Of a stretch of DNA of 43,588 nucleotides, positions 32,504-41,749 are shown one piece after another. The stretch is from the NCBI GenBank assembly GCA_900766575.1, contig CAAFVW010000172.1:1-43588 (forward strand), read 5' to 3'. The number at the start of each line of letters is the position of its first letter. The stretch's first letter is position 1. The position numbers and the translations under genes are program-made. Source of the DNA: Lachnospiraceae bacterium. Its GTDB lineage: Bacteria > Bacillota > Clostridia > Lachnospirales > Lachnospiraceae. Under the pieces are notes generated by a model. The model was given only the letters and a program-made list of their open reading frames with translations. It was not told the origin of the DNA and made no database searches.

Positions 32504-33212
32504 AGATCTGCATAAAAGCTTTGAAGATAATCAGGTGTTAAAAGGAGTAAACTACCATATCCATCCCGGTGAGAAGATCGTAGTGGTAGGACCCTCCGGT
32601 TCCGGTAAAAGCACATTTCTGCGCTGCCTGAACCTTTTGGAGAGACCCACCAGCGGAGAAATCTGGTTCGATGGACAGAATATCACGGATCCCAAGATTG
32701 ATATTAATAAAGTTCGTCAGCATATGGGTATGGTGTTCCAGCATTTTAACCTGTTCAATAATCTGACCATTATGAATAATATTACCCTTGCTCCCGTGAA
32801 GTTAAAACTGATGAACGAGGAAGAAGCGAAAGAAAATGCGCTGAAGCTGCTGAAGAGAGTAGGACTGGAGGAAAAGGCGGATGCTTATCCTGCATCTTTA
32901 AGCGGCGGTCAGAAGCAGAGAATCGCTATCGTCAGATCTCTTGCCATGAATCCCAGAGTAATGCTGTTCGATGAGCCTACTTCTGCGCTGGATCCGGAGA
33001 TGGTAGGAGAAGTATTGGAAGTTATGAAGGAACTGGCGGAGAGCGGTATGACTATGGTGGTTGTAACCCATGAGATGGGATTTGCCAGAGAGGTAGGTAC
33101 GAAGGTGCTTTTCATGGATGGCGGCAACATCATGGAAGAGAATACCCCCCAGGAATTCTTTAACAACCCGAAGAGTCCCAGATTACAGGAATTTTTGTCG
33201 AAAGTGCTGTAA
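32490..33212 (+). CDS. Amino-acid ABC transporter ATPase (GlnQ/HisP type)
   Basis: 240-residue ATPase: Walker A GPSGSGKST, Q-loop MVFQHFNLFNN, signature LSGGQKQR, Walker B VMLFDEPTSALDPEM, and H-loop VVTHEMGFA. It powers import through the preceding permease. GTG 32490 (VIIVKDLHKSF) was preferred over an in-frame ATG at 32460, because homologues begin there and the longer version adds only MQNWKGDCVR inside the permease gene; AAAGGAG is 12 nt upstream, somewhat far. Last gene of the transporter unit; a glycosyltransferase follows after 30 bp. Confidence 0.92.
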   Translation: MIIVKDLHKSFEDNQVLKGVNYHIHPGEKIVVVGPSGSGKSTFLRCLNLLERPTSGEIWFDGQNITDPKIDINKVRQHMGMVFQHFNLFNNLTIMNNITLAPVKLKLMNEEEAKENALKLLKRVGLEEKADAYPASLSGGQKQRIAIVRSLAMNPRVMLFDEPTSALDPEMVGEVLEVMKELAESGMTMVVVTHEMGFAREVGTKVLFMDGGNIMEENTPQEFFNNPKSPRLQEFLSKVL

Positions 33213-33242
33213 TAAAAGCGGATGTGAAAACAGGGAAGAAAA

Positions 33243-34265
33243 ATGATTACAATATCTGTATGTATGATCGTAAAAAACGAAGAAAAGGTACTCGCAAGGT
33301 GCCTGGACAGTATTGCGGATCTCGTGGATGAGATCATCATTGTAGATACGGGCTCCACGGATGCCACGAAGGCGATTGCTGCCGGATACACGGATCAGCT
33401 GTATGATTTTACCTGGATAGATGATTTCAGCGCGGCGCGGAATTTTGCATTTTCCAGAGCCACAAAGGAATATATCTACTCTGCGGATGCAGATGAGGTG
33501 CTTTCGGAGGAAAACAGACAGCGTTTTCGACTGCTGAAGGAAACCCTGCTTCCGGAGATCGAAATCGTCCAGATGAAATACGGGAATCAGCTGCAAAACG
33601 GCACGGTGTACAATTTTGACGAGGAATACCGACCCAAGCTGTTCCGGAGATTGCGGAACTTTGTGTGGGAGGAGCCGATTCATGAGATGGTGCGGCTGGA
33701 ACCGGTTGTTTATGACAGTGATATTGTTATTACCCATTTGCCGGAGCAGAATCATGCAGGAAGGGATCTGGCGAATTTTTACAGACAGATTTTACAGGGA
33801 CGGCGACTCTCCAGACGACTATACGGTATGTATGCGAGAGAACTTTTCCTGGCGGGTGAGGAACAGGATTTTCTGAATGCAGAAGACTATTTCCAGACCG
33901 AGGTTGAATCCCCGGACAGAAGTGCGGATGAAATTACGGAAGGCTGCTGTGTGGCAGTCAGAGCGGCCAGACTTCGCGGAGCGGATACTACCTTTTTTAA
34001 GTATGTTTCAAAAGTTCTGGCAGGAGAAAGCTGTTCGGAAATCTGTTGTGAACTTGGATATTTCTATGAAAGCTGTGCGGATTGGAAGGAAGCAGCTATC
34101 TGGTACTATAATGCTGCGTATGAGACACAGCCGGTATTGTCACTGCAAAGTTCCGTGGAAGAACCGCTGCAGGGACTGATCCACTGTTATGAGAGAATGA
34201 ATCTTCCGGAACAGGCGGAGATTTACCGGTCAGAGTTAGAACAACGGAAGCAAAAATGTGATTGA
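33243..34265 (+). CDS. Family 2 glycosyltransferase with C-terminal TPR-like helices
   Basis: 340 residues. The N-terminal GT2 domain begins ISVCMIVKNEEKVLARCLDSI, with IIIVDTGSTDAT for nucleotide-sugar binding and YSADADEVLS holding the DxD-like metal site. From about residue 190 the protein is helical with TPR-like repeats (GYFYESCADWKEAAIWYYNAAYETQP in pieces, LIHCYERMNLPEQAEIY). This layout resembles SunS-like and related TPR-GT2 enzymes that glycosylate peptides or surface polymers. There is no membrane segment. AGGGAAG precedes the ATG. Acceptor unknown. Confidence 0.85.
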   Translation: MITISVCMIVKNEEKVLARCLDSIADLVDEIIIVDTGSTDATKAIAAGYTDQLYDFTWIDDFSAARNFAFSRATKEYIYSADADEVLSEENRQRFRLLKETLLPEIEIVQMKYGNQLQNGTVYNFDEEYRPKLFRRLRNFVWEEPIHEMVRLEPVVYDSDIVITHLPEQNHAGRDLANFYRQILQGRRLSRRLYGMYARELFLAGEEQDFLNAEDYFQTEVESPDRSADEITEGCCVAVRAARLRGADTTFFKYVSKVLAGESCSEICCELGYFYESCADWKEAAIWYYNAAYETQPVLSLQSSVEEPLQGLIHCYERMNLPEQAEIYRSELEQRKQKCD

Positions 34266-34298
34266 TATTAAAAAGTTTGCAGAATGAGGAGTAAGATT

Positions 34299-35360
34299 AT
34301 GAAGTGGGAAGAAAATGTACGTAAGGTGGTTCCTTATGTGGCAGGCGAGCAGCCCAACCGCCCGAGCATGATTAAACTGAATACGAATGAGTGTCCTTAT
34401 CCTCCTGCCCCCGGTGTCAGGAAGGCGGCGGAGAGCATGGAAAGTGCGGCACTGAGATTGTATCCGAATTCCAATGCACAGCCCCTGGTGGATGCACTGG
34501 CTTCCTATTATGGCGTGAAGCCAGAGCAGGTATTCGTAGGAGTGGGATCGGACGATGTACTGTCCATGGCTTTTCTGACTTTTTTCAACAGTGAAAAGCC
34601 GATTCTGTTCCCGGATGTGACCTATTCCTTCTATGATGTATGGGCAGATCTGTACCGGATTCCGTATCGCACCTGCGCATTGGATGAGAACTGGCATATA
34701 CATCCCGAAGATTATAAGCAGCCAAACGGTGGTATCATCTTCCCGAATCCCAATGCACCTACCGGTGTGGAGGAATCTTTGGAACTGATTGAAGAGATTC
34801 TTCAGGCCAATCCGGACGTGGTAGTGATCGTGGATGAAGCGTATGTGGATTTTGGCGGTAAGAGTGCGCTGCCGTTACTGGAAAAATATGAAAATCTGCT
34901 GGTAGTCCAGACGTTTTCCAAGTCCAGAGCCATGGCGGGAATGCGTATTGGCTTCTGCATCGGCAATGAGAAACTGATTCACTATCTGAATGATGTAAAA
35001 TTCTCTTTCAATTCCTACACCATGAATCTTCCATCACAGGTTATGGGTGTGGAAGCGGTAAAGGATGATGCTTATTTCAAGGAGACCACAGCAAAGATCG
35101 TGGCTACCAGAGAGCGGATCAAAAAGGAACTGACGAAACTGGGCTTCATCTTCCCGGATTCCAAAGCGAACTTTATCTTTGCTTCCCACAAAGAGGTTCC
35201 TGCAGAAGAACTGTTCCAGGCGCTTCGTGAAGCTGACATTTATGTCAGACATTGGAACAAACCCCGTATTGCCAATTCTTTGCGTATCACGATTGGTACA
35301 GATGAGGAAATGGACCGATTGATCACGTTTCTGAAAGACTATCTGGAAAAACGGGCATAA
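34299..35360 (+). CDS. hisC: Histidinol-phosphate aminotransferase
   Basis: This is a 353-residue fold-type I PLP enzyme. Key motifs are IKLNTNECPYPPAPGV (substrate entry), GVGSDDVLSM, FPNPNAPTGV, VIVDEAYVDFGG (PLP-binding Asp), TFSKSRAMAGMRIGF with the PLP lysine, and a C-terminal RITIGTDEEMDRL arginine. It transfers an amino group between histidinol phosphate and 2-oxoglutarate. ATG 34299 follows GAGGAG; an ATG at 34284 is less likely. No other his gene is nearby, so it may also act on aromatic amino acids, as some stand-alone HisC proteins do. Confidence 0.92.
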   Translation: MKWEENVRKVVPYVAGEQPNRPSMIKLNTNECPYPPAPGVRKAAESMESAALRLYPNSNAQPLVDALASYYGVKPEQVFVGVGSDDVLSMAFLTFFNSEKPILFPDVTYSFYDVWADLYRIPYRTCALDENWHIHPEDYKQPNGGIIFPNPNAPTGVEESLELIEEILQANPDVVVIVDEAYVDFGGKSALPLLEKYENLLVVQTFSKSRAMAGMRIGFCIGNEKLIHYLNDVKFSFNSYTMNLPSQVMGVEAVKDDAYFKETTAKIVATRERIKKELTKLGFIFPDSKANFIFASHKEVPAEELFQALREADIYVRHWNKPRIANSLRITIGTDEEMDRLITFLKDYLEKRA

Positions 35361-35388
35361 TGAAACAATAAAAGAATGGAGTAAACAC

Positions 35389-35865
35389 ATGTTAAAAAAA
35401 TATCTGATTATTTTCCTGGTATCCATGGTTCCACTGATTGAACTGAGAGGTGCCGTTCCTATCGCCGTAGGTATGAATCTTCCCCTGCTTCCCAGCTATA
35501 TCATCTGTATTCTGGGAAATATGCTCCCGGTTCCTTTTATTTTCTTTTTTGCAAGAAAAGTACTGGAATGGGGTGCGGACAAGCCGGTGATCGGAAAGTT
35601 CTTTACATTCTGTCTGGAAAAGGGTCACAAAGGCGGACAGAAATTACAGGAAAAAGCGGGCAGAGGTCTGTTCGTGGCATTGCTTCTTTTTGTAGGAATT
35701 CCGCTGCCCGGAACCGGTGCATGGACCGGAACCCTGGCAGCCAGTCTGCTGGATATGGATTTTAAGTCCAGCGTCATTGCGGTAATGTGCGGTGTAGTTC
35801 TGGCCGGTGTGATCATGGGACTGCTCAGTATGGGAGTCTTCGGCGCATTGGGGACTATTTTCTAA
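35389..35865 (+). CDS. Small multidrug export-like membrane protein (COG2426)
   Basis: 158 residues with about four membrane helices and the conserved PLIELRGAVPIAVG and VGIPLPGTGAWTGTLAA segments of the Sm_multidrug_ex family. The family name is historical; substrate and function are not established. It lies 28 bp after hisC and 21 bp before the methyltransferase gene, suggesting a shared transcript. The ribosome site is modest (GAATGGAG). Confidence 0.85.
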   Translation: MLKKYLIIFLVSMVPLIELRGAVPIAVGMNLPLLPSYIICILGNMLPVPFIFFFARKVLEWGADKPVIGKFFTFCLEKGHKGGQKLQEKAGRGLFVALLLFVGIPLPGTGAWTGTLAASLLDMDFKSSVIAVMCGVVLAGVIMGLLSMGVFGALGTIF

Positions 35866-35886
35866 AAAACTGGAGAAGCTGTAACT

Positions 35887-36696
35887 ATGGAGAACACAGA
35901 AGAAATCTATACAGACTTTGCGAGAGTATATGACGAGCTGATGGACAATACTCCCTATGAAATGTGGTGCGAACGGCTGGATCAGCTAATCGCGGCTTAC
36001 GGAGTATCGAAGCCGGAGCGGGATGCGGAAGGAATTCTGGATTCCGAGCGAAATCTGGTGGTGGATCTGGGCTGCGGCACCGGAACCTTGACAGAGCTTT
36101 TGTATCAAAAAGGATATGACTGTATCGGCGTGGATAATTCCGAGGAAATGCTGGGCATTGCCATGGACAAAAAAACGCAGAGCGGTTCGGAAATTCTCTA
36201 TCTGCATCAGGATATGAGGGAACTGGACCTGTATTCCACGGTGGGAACAGTGATCAGTGTCTGTGACTCTGTGAATTATATTCTGGAAGAAGAGGAACTG
36301 CTACAAGTATTCGGACTGGTGAACAATTATCTCTATCCCGGAGGGATTTTTATCTTTGATTTTAATACGGATTACAAATACCGTGAGGTCATCGGCAATA
36401 CGACGATCGCGGAGAACCGGGAGGACTGCAGTTTTATCTGGGAGAATTATTATGACCCGGAGGAAGAGATCAACGAGTATGATCTGACTGTCTTCGTCCA
36501 GGAAGAAGGCGAGATGTTCCGCAGATTTGCTGAGACCCATCTCCAGCGTGGCTATACAGTGGCGCAGATGCGCGCACTGGTAGAACGGGCAGGAATGAAA
36601 ATTCTCGAAATCAGGGATTCCGATACCGGTGAAGCAGCATCGGAGACCAGCGAAAGAGTATATATCGTAGCAAAAGAGCAGCAGAAGGAGCTGTAG
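35887..36696 (+). CDS. Class I SAM-dependent methyltransferase
   Basis: 269-residue soluble protein with SAM-binding motif I VVDLGCGTGTLTELL (residues of about 57–71), motif II GVDNSEEML, and a later SVCDSVNYIL segment. Fits the Methyltransf_25 group. The N-terminus IYTDFARVYDELMDNTPYEMW is the usual cap helix of these enzymes. The methylated substrate is unknown. It lies between the small exporter-like protein and hslO with short gaps on both sides. Confidence 0.9.
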   Translation: MENTEEIYTDFARVYDELMDNTPYEMWCERLDQLIAAYGVSKPERDAEGILDSERNLVVDLGCGTGTLTELLYQKGYDCIGVDNSEEMLGIAMDKKTQSGSEILYLHQDMRELDLYSTVGTVISVCDSVNYILEEEELLQVFGLVNNYLYPGGIFIFDFNTDYKYREVIGNTTIAENREDCSFIWENYYDPEEEINEYDLTVFVQEEGEMFRRFAETHLQRGYTVAQMRALVERAGMKILEIRDSDTGEAASETSERVYIVAKEQQKEL

Positions 36697-36719
36697 ACAG
36701 AAAGGTACGTGAAACAAAA

Positions 36720-37589
36720 ATGAAAGATTATATGGTACGTGCAACCGCGGCAAATGCACAGATCCGTGCGTTTGCCTGCACTACAAGAGAGACTGTGGAG
36801 ACTGCGAGAGCAGCCCATAATACAAGCCCTGTGGTAACAGCAGCACTGGGAAGACTGCTCAGTGCGGGAGCTATGATGGGAAGCATGTTAAAAGGTGACG
36901 ATGAACTGATCACACTTCAGATCAAGGGAGACGGGCCTGTCGGTGGATTGACGGTTACTGCGGATATGAATGGCCATGTAAAGGGCTACTCCAATGTGCC
37001 TGATGTGATTCTGCCGGCCAATGCCCAGGGCAAACTGGATGTAGGCGGTGCCGTAGGTTCAGGTGTTTTAAGCGTGATCCGCGATATGGGACTGAAGGAC
37101 CCTTATGTGGGACAGACAGAATTGCAGACCGGTGAGATAGCAGAGGATCTGACTTATTATTTTGCCGTGTCCGAACAGGTGCCTTCCGTGGTAGGGCTTG
37201 GAGTGCTGATGAACCGGGATAATACGGTCAGACAGGCCGGCGGCTTCATCGTACAGCTGATGCCTTTTGCAGAAGAGGAAGTGATCAGTAAGCTGGAAGA
37301 GAATATCAAGAACCTTTCCTCTGTGACAACAATGCTGGATGCGGGAAAAACACCGGAACAGATGCTGGAAGTGCTGTTGGACGGTATGGATCTGGAAGTG
37401 ACCGATACGCTTCCGGTGGAGTTCTTCTGTAACTGTAGCAAGGACAGAGTAAGAAAAGCATTGATCAGTATCGGAAGAGAAGAATTGCAGTCCATGATCG
37501 ATGACGGCGAGGATATCGAAGTGAATTGCCACTTCTGTAATAAGAACTACAACTTTACCGTGGATGAATTGAAACAGATGATCCAGTAA
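36720..37589 (+). CDS. hslO: Hsp33 redox-regulated chaperone
   Basis: 289 residues. The N-terminal chaperone core (DYMVRATAANAQIRAFACTTRETVETAR in pieces, GRLLSAGAMMGSMLKGDDELITLQIKGDGPVGG) is followed by the zinc-binding redox switch C237-x-C239 and C270-x-x-C273, spaced as expected (CxC–X30–CxxC). On oxidative stress the zinc is lost, the domain unfolds, and the protein becomes a holdase. Start ATG 36720 is 24 bp after the methyltransferase stop; GAAAGG upstream is a little distant. All four Cys are present, so it should be functional. Confidence 0.96.
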   Translation: MKDYMVRATAANAQIRAFACTTRETVETARAAHNTSPVVTAALGRLLSAGAMMGSMLKGDDELITLQIKGDGPVGGLTVTADMNGHVKGYSNVPDVILPANAQGKLDVGGAVGSGVLSVIRDMGLKDPYVGQTELQTGEIAEDLTYYFAVSEQVPSVVGLGVLMNRDNTVRQAGGFIVQLMPFAEEEVISKLEENIKNLSSVTTMLDAGKTPEQMLEVLLDGMDLEVTDTLPVEFFCNCSKDRVRKALISIGREELQSMIDDGEDIEVNCHFCNKNYNFTVDELKQMIQ

Positions 37590-37614
37590 TGGATTCCGTA
37601 AGGCGAGGGAGTTT

Positions 37615-39525
37615 ATGAAACAGGGATTTGTCAAGGTAGCATCCGCCACACCGGGGATCCGGGTGGCGGATCCGTTCTATAATGCACAGGTGATCTGTGC
37701 GCAGGCAAAAGAGGCAGTCGGGCAGGGAGCGAAGATCGTAGTATTTCCGGAACTATGTATTACCGGATACACTTGCAGCGATCTTTTTTTGCAGAATTTA
37801 CTGTTGGAAAAGGCTAAGGAAGCACTGTTTACGATCGCAGAGGAGACCGCACAGCTGGAAGCGTTATTGCTGGTGGGACTTCCCGTGGAGAAGGATGGAC
37901 GGCTGTATAATGTGGCGGCAGTGTTGTATCAGGGCAGAATCCTGGGAATGATTCCCAAGAAAAACATTCCGATGTATGCGGAATTCTATGAGGGAAGGCA
38001 TTTTGCCCTGGGAGAGGAAAATGTGACAAACTATTATCTGAGAGGACAGGAGATTCCTTTCGGAACGAATCTTTTGTTTCGCTGTGAGGAGCTTCCGGAG
38101 CTGGTACTGGGATGCGAAATCTGTGAAGACCTGTGGGTGGCGGAGTCTCCGTCTACATCCCATGCATTGATGGGAGCGACGGTGATCGCCAACCTGTCGG
38201 CATCCAATGAGACGGTATCCAAGGATGACTATCGTATGCTTCTGGTAAAATCCACAAGTGCGAGACTTCTGTGCGGATATATCTATACTTCTGCCGGAGA
38301 GGGAGAGTCCACGCAGGATCTGGTATTCGGAGGCCATGATCTGATCGCGGAAAACGGAACATTGCTGGCGCAGTCTTCCAGGTTTTCCACAGGAATTCTC
38401 TATGCAGATCTGGATGTACTGAAAATTAACAGCGAGCGCAGAAGAATGGGAACCTTCGGAAAGAGACCGTCTCAGCCCTATTTTACAGTACCCTTTTCCA
38501 TGAAACTTACAGAGACAAAGCTATCCCGGGGATTTGCGGCACATCCCTTCGTTCCCGAGGATGCGGCGGAACGTAACCGCAGATGTGAGGATATTTTATC
38601 CATCCAGGCCTATGGACTGAAAAAACGCTATGAGCATATCGGATGCAGAACGGCGGTCCTGGGAATCTCAGGGGGACTGGATTCCACGCTGGCCCTTCTG
38701 GTTACGGTGCGGACCTTTGATCTGCTGGGACTTCCGAGAGAAGGGATCATTGCTGTGACAATGCCCTGCTTCGGAACGACGGACCGGACATATGAGAATG
38801 CCTGTCTGCTGGCAAAAACGTTGGGTGCTACCCTGTGGGAGGTGGATATCCGTCAGGCTGTGACCGGACATTTTGCCGATATCGGTCAGGACATGGAGTG
38901 TCATGATGTCACTTACGAAAACGGGCAGGCCAGGGAGCGGACTCAGGTACTCATGGATATCGCCAACAAAGAGAACGCATTGGTCATTGGTACGGGGGAT
39001 ATGTCGGAACTGGCTCTGGGCTGGGCAACCTATAATGGAGATCATATGTCCATGTACGGTGTCAATGCTGGTGTACCGAAGACGCTGGTAAGGCATCTCG
39101 TGGATTACTATGCCGATACCTGCGGCAATGCGGAACTTACTGCGGTACTGAAAGATGTGCTGGACACACCGGTGAGCCCGGAGCTGCTTCCTCCGGTGGA
39201 AGGGAATATTGCCCAGAAGACGGAAGATCTGGTGGGCCCTTATGAGCTTCATGACTTTTTCCTTTATTATATGCTGCGATGCGGATATGCGCCGGATAAG
39301 GTTTACCGGATCGCCGTAGAGACCTTTGACGGAAAATATGACGATGCGACCATCCGGAAGTGGCTGAAGAATTTCTACCGGCGTTTTTTTGCACAGCAGT
39401 TTAAGCGTTCCTGCCTGCCAGATGGACCGAAAGTGGGAAGCGTGGCACTGTCTCCCAGAGGAGATCTGCGGATGCCGTCCGATGCCTGCGCACGGATCTG
39501 GCTGGAGCAGCTGGAAAAAATATAA
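37615..39525 (+). CDS. nadE: Glutamine-dependent NAD+ synthetase
   Basis: 636-residue two-domain enzyme. The N-terminal nitrilase-type glutaminase has the triad E46 (VVFPELCITGY), a Lys in PKKNIP, and C170 (CEICEDLW). The C-terminal synthetase has the ATP pyrophosphatase P-loop SGGLDS starting at residue 352 and the NAD synthetase segments TGDMSELALGWATYNGDHMSMYGVN in pieces. It converts deamido-NAD, glutamine and ATP to NAD+, with ammonia channelled between the domains. It lies 26 bp after hslO, preceded by GGCGAGGGAG. Length is normal for the glutamine-dependent class. Confidence 0.96.
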   Translation: MKQGFVKVASATPGIRVADPFYNAQVICAQAKEAVGQGAKIVVFPELCITGYTCSDLFLQNLLLEKAKEALFTIAEETAQLEALLLVGLPVEKDGRLYNVAAVLYQGRILGMIPKKNIPMYAEFYEGRHFALGEENVTNYYLRGQEIPFGTNLLFRCEELPELVLGCEICEDLWVAESPSTSHALMGATVIANLSASNETVSKDDYRMLLVKSTSARLLCGYIYTSAGEGESTQDLVFGGHDLIAENGTLLAQSSRFSTGILYADLDVLKINSERRRMGTFGKRPSQPYFTVPFSMKLTETKLSRGFAAHPFVPEDAAERNRRCEDILSIQAYGLKKRYEHIGCRTAVLGISGGLDSTLALLVTVRTFDLLGLPREGIIAVTMPCFGTTDRTYENACLLAKTLGATLWEVDIRQAVTGHFADIGQDMECHDVTYENGQARERTQVLMDIANKENALVIGTGDMSELALGWATYNGDHMSMYGVNAGVPKTLVRHLVDYYADTCGNAELTAVLKDVLDTPVSPELLPPVEGNIAQKTEDLVGPYELHDFFLYYMLRCGYAPDKVYRIAVETFDGKYDDATIRKWLKNFYRRFFAQQFKRSCLPDGPKVGSVALSPRGDLRMPSDACARIWLEQLEKI

Positions 39526-39572
39526 AAATATTGTTAAAAATTCGTCGAATTTCTTAATTTTCTGTTTTTAAC

Positions 39573-39601
39573 TTGAAATAGAAAACGGGAAATCGTATAT
39601 T
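39573..39601 (+). promoter_or_regulatory. Promoter of the small HTH regulator
   Basis: TTGAAA (39573–39578), 17 bp, TATATT (39596–39601). Confidence 0.65.
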
Positions 39602-39641
39602 ATAGCTATACCAAGTTTGGAGTATACGTGGAGGAATAGAT

Positions 39642-39992
39642 ATGACTAAGGCGGAAATTTTAAAGAAAGAAATTTTAAGACAGTATCGTAGTGTCAGACA
39701 GTTCGCTATGGAGATGAATATCCCGTACAGCACACTGGTAACTGCTCTGGAGCGCGGAATTGAAGGGATGGCGTATGGAACAGTAATCAAGATGTGTGAT
39801 AAACTGAGTCTGAATCCTGTGGATTTCTCTTCTCTGGAGAGAGATGCTTCTCTGGGAGCACAGTTGCTTGAAAACCGTGTGATGCAGAACTATGTGAAGC
39901 TGAACCAGACCGGCAGAGACAAGATCCTGGAGCTGATGGATGATTTTGTACAGATCGACAAGTACAAGGCGAAATCCAAAAAGACAAAATAA
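39642..39992 (+). CDS. Small XRE-like helix-turn-helix protein
   Basis: This is a 116-residue protein with one HTH: ILRQYRSVRQFAMEMNIPYSTLVTALERG (residues of about 10–38), where the Tyr-Ser-Thr recognition helix follows a Cro/CI-type layout, then TVIKMCDKLSLNPVDF. The C-terminal half has a helical dimer-like section (LNQTGRDKILELMDDFVQI) and a basic tail (KYKAKSKKTK). It is common in Lachnospiraceae as a stand-alone regulator; the target is unknown. It has its own promoter and a shared terminator. GTGGAGG precedes ATG 39642. Confidence 0.8.
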   Translation: MTKAEILKKEILRQYRSVRQFAMEMNIPYSTLVTALERGIEGMAYGTVIKMCDKLSLNPVDFSSLERDASLGAQLLENRVMQNYVKLNQTGRDKILELMDDFVQIDKYKAKSKKTK

Positions 39993-40016
39993 GTAATTCC
40001 ATAGAGTAAAAGAAAA

Positions 40017-40062
40017 TAACAGCTACTGTTGTAATCCCTCCGGGGATTAACAGTAGCTGTTA
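40017..40062. terminator. Bidirectional terminator between the HTH gene and the FliD-like gene
   Basis: TAACAGCTACTGTT (40017–40030) pairs with AACAGTAGCTGTTA (40049–40062), with an inner AATCC/GGATT stem. It lies between convergent genes, and the stop codon of the FliD-like gene lies within the right arm. Confidence 0.8.
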
Positions 40063-41342
40063 AACATCATGCCGCTGTAAGCACTGGTGATATAAGGACT
40101 GGCAAAATTGTGACCGGGATTTTTGTAGGCCACAATTTTTTTGTCTACATAATCCATGGGATTCAGTGCGACCTGATCGCTTTTGCGCAAAAGTGAATTA
40201 CTGAATTCCTTCAATACATTGAAACTGGACGGGTCATTGCCGGATTCCGAAGCGGTCTGCTGTAATACTTCATCGTTGACCGAGAGAATACCGTCTTCCT
40301 GCAAATGCATTCCCATGCTTTCCAGAGAGCTGCCATAGCGGGAAGCAATCGAAGAAAATTCACGAACCAACTGCCTGCTCCTGGACTGGGTCTCCAGATA
40401 GGAAGAGGCGTTCCGGATAAATTCGTTGTAGCTGCCCACCAACTGGACGATATTGTCTGTGATGGACTCAGTATCGGTCTTCAGACCGATATGTACAGGT
40501 TTCTCCTCCGGACTGACGGCTTTTAACTGCACATCGAAAAGCTTTCCTACTGTGAAATGGTTGGAGGAAGCGGTACGCTCCTCACCATTGAGCAGAAAAC
40601 TGGCATTCCCGGCGGGATGGCTGATGTAATTCAGCCCCAGATAATCCACGGCACCGGCGGTTTTGCTGGTGTGGTTGTCGCTTACCTGAAAATGAGCAGC
40701 CTTGCCGTTCGGGACACCGGTAGCATCCGAAGTAAGCCGGAGGGCGTAGCGGGAATCGGACGCTGCCACATCTGCGGTGATGCCGATATCAGCGTTGTTG
40801 ATCAGGCGGGACAAACGCTCCGTGATCTGTCGGTTCGTGTCCCCTTCGTTGATATTGAACTGAAATTCGTAGTTCATATCGTTGATTGCAATATCAAAAG
40901 AATATGTCGCGGGAGAGAGCGTAGCAGGCAGATCAGGGAGAAAGTAACCGAGATTCTCCTGCGGCGTGGCCAGCTGTTTTACTTCCAGATCAAATTCCGG
41001 AGAAGTACCGGAAGCGTTATCGGAACCTATGTAGGTTGCTTCGGCAATATCGCTGTCTGTGGAGTAAGCGCTTTTCTTGCGGAACAGACCGTCCTTTTCC
41101 AGACCGCCGATCTGCGCAATCGTGTTGTGAAGTTCTCTTGCGTTTTCCTTCAGATCTACGGCATAGTGCTGGGTGTCCTTGTTGGTAGTGGGAAGATACC
41201 AGGGAGCATCTTTGTTCAGCTTTACGATAGAGTTGTATACGCTTCGCAGCTCGCTCTTTTTATGAGTATCGTATTTAGTGATCTGCTTGGAAGCATAAGC
41301 TGTCAGATAATTATTGTAGACAGTATTCAATAGTGCACTCAT
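40047..41342 (-). CDS. FliD-like (hook-associated protein 2-like) protein, stand-alone
   Basis: This is a 431-residue protein with no signal peptide. The N-terminus is helical, as in flagellar axial proteins. A FliD_N-like segment (SPEFDLEVKQLATPQENLGYF) and a FliD_C-like second half (SFLLNGEERTASSNHFTVGKLFDVQLKAV in pieces, ITDNIVQLVGSYNEFI, GMHLQEDGILSVNDEVL) are recognisable. FliD caps the flagellar filament and folds flagellin. No other flagellar gene lies nearby, and the tail (SPYITSAYSGMMFNSYC) is unusual. GAAAGGAGATACCT precedes ATG 41342 on the minus strand. It may belong to a dispersed flagellar regulon or have a different surface role. Confidence 0.7.
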   Translation of the reverse strand: MSALLNTVYNNYLTAYASKQITKYDTHKKSELRSVYNSIVKLNKDAPWYLPTTNKDTQHYAVDLKENARELHNTIAQIGGLEKDGLFRKKSAYSTDSDIAEATYIGSDNASGTSPEFDLEVKQLATPQENLGYFLPDLPATLSPATYSFDIAINDMNYEFQFNINEGDTNRQITERLSRLINNADIGITADVAASDSRYALRLTSDATGVPNGKAAHFQVSDNHTSKTAGAVDYLGLNYISHPAGNASFLLNGEERTASSNHFTVGKLFDVQLKAVSPEEKPVHIGLKTDTESITDNIVQLVGSYNEFIRNASSYLETQSRSRQLVREFSSIASRYGSSLESMGMHLQEDGILSVNDEVLQQTASESGNDPSSFNVLKEFSNSLLRKSDQVALNPMDYVDKKIVAYKNPGHNFASPYITSAYSGMMFNSYC

Positions 41343-41468
41343 AGGTATCTCCTTTCTCCCTGCGGGTGGATTGGGACAATAAAGTAAAGTATCCCACTTT
41401 TTATGAAGCCATTATAGCACAATAAATAAGAAGAAACAAGAAAAATAGTGGGATTTTTGGGAAAACAG

Positions 41469-41497
41469 TTGACTAGAAGCAAGGTTTATGTTATAGT
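41469..41497 (+). promoter_or_regulatory. Promoter of the rpmG–secE–nusG–ribosomal protein operon
   Basis: TTGACT (41469–41474), 17 bp, TATAGT (41492–41497). It is followed by a leader of about 70 nt with a run of eight T at 41523–41530. Confidence 0.75.
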
Positions 41498-41572
41498 ATC
41501 CAAGCGAGATGAGATTTAGGTCTTTTTTTTATGCTTAAATTTAGAGATCAGAAAACACGTGGAGGTAGAAAA

Positions 41573-41722
41573 ATGCGTACAAAAATTACATTAGCATGTA
41601 CCGAGTGCAAGCAGCGTAACTACAATACTACCAAGGATAAGAAGACTCATCCTGATAGAATGGAAACCAAGAAGTATTGTAGATTCTGCAAAACACATAC
41701 ATTGCACAAAGAAACCAAATAA
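41573..41722 (+). CDS. rpmG: 50S ribosomal protein L33
   Basis: 49-residue basic protein MRTKITLACTEC...KKYCRFCKTHTLHKETK with both zinc-binding CxxC pairs (CTEC, CRFC), i.e. the zinc-containing form. GGAGG before ATG 41573 is preferred to an upstream in-frame ATG at 41531. It stands before secE, the normal Firmicutes order. Confidence 0.97.
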   Translation: MRTKITLACTECKQRNYNTTKDKKTHPDRMETKKYCRFCKTHTLHKETK

Positions 41723-41749
41723 TCAGCCGTTCTAGTATGGGAGGTCGAA

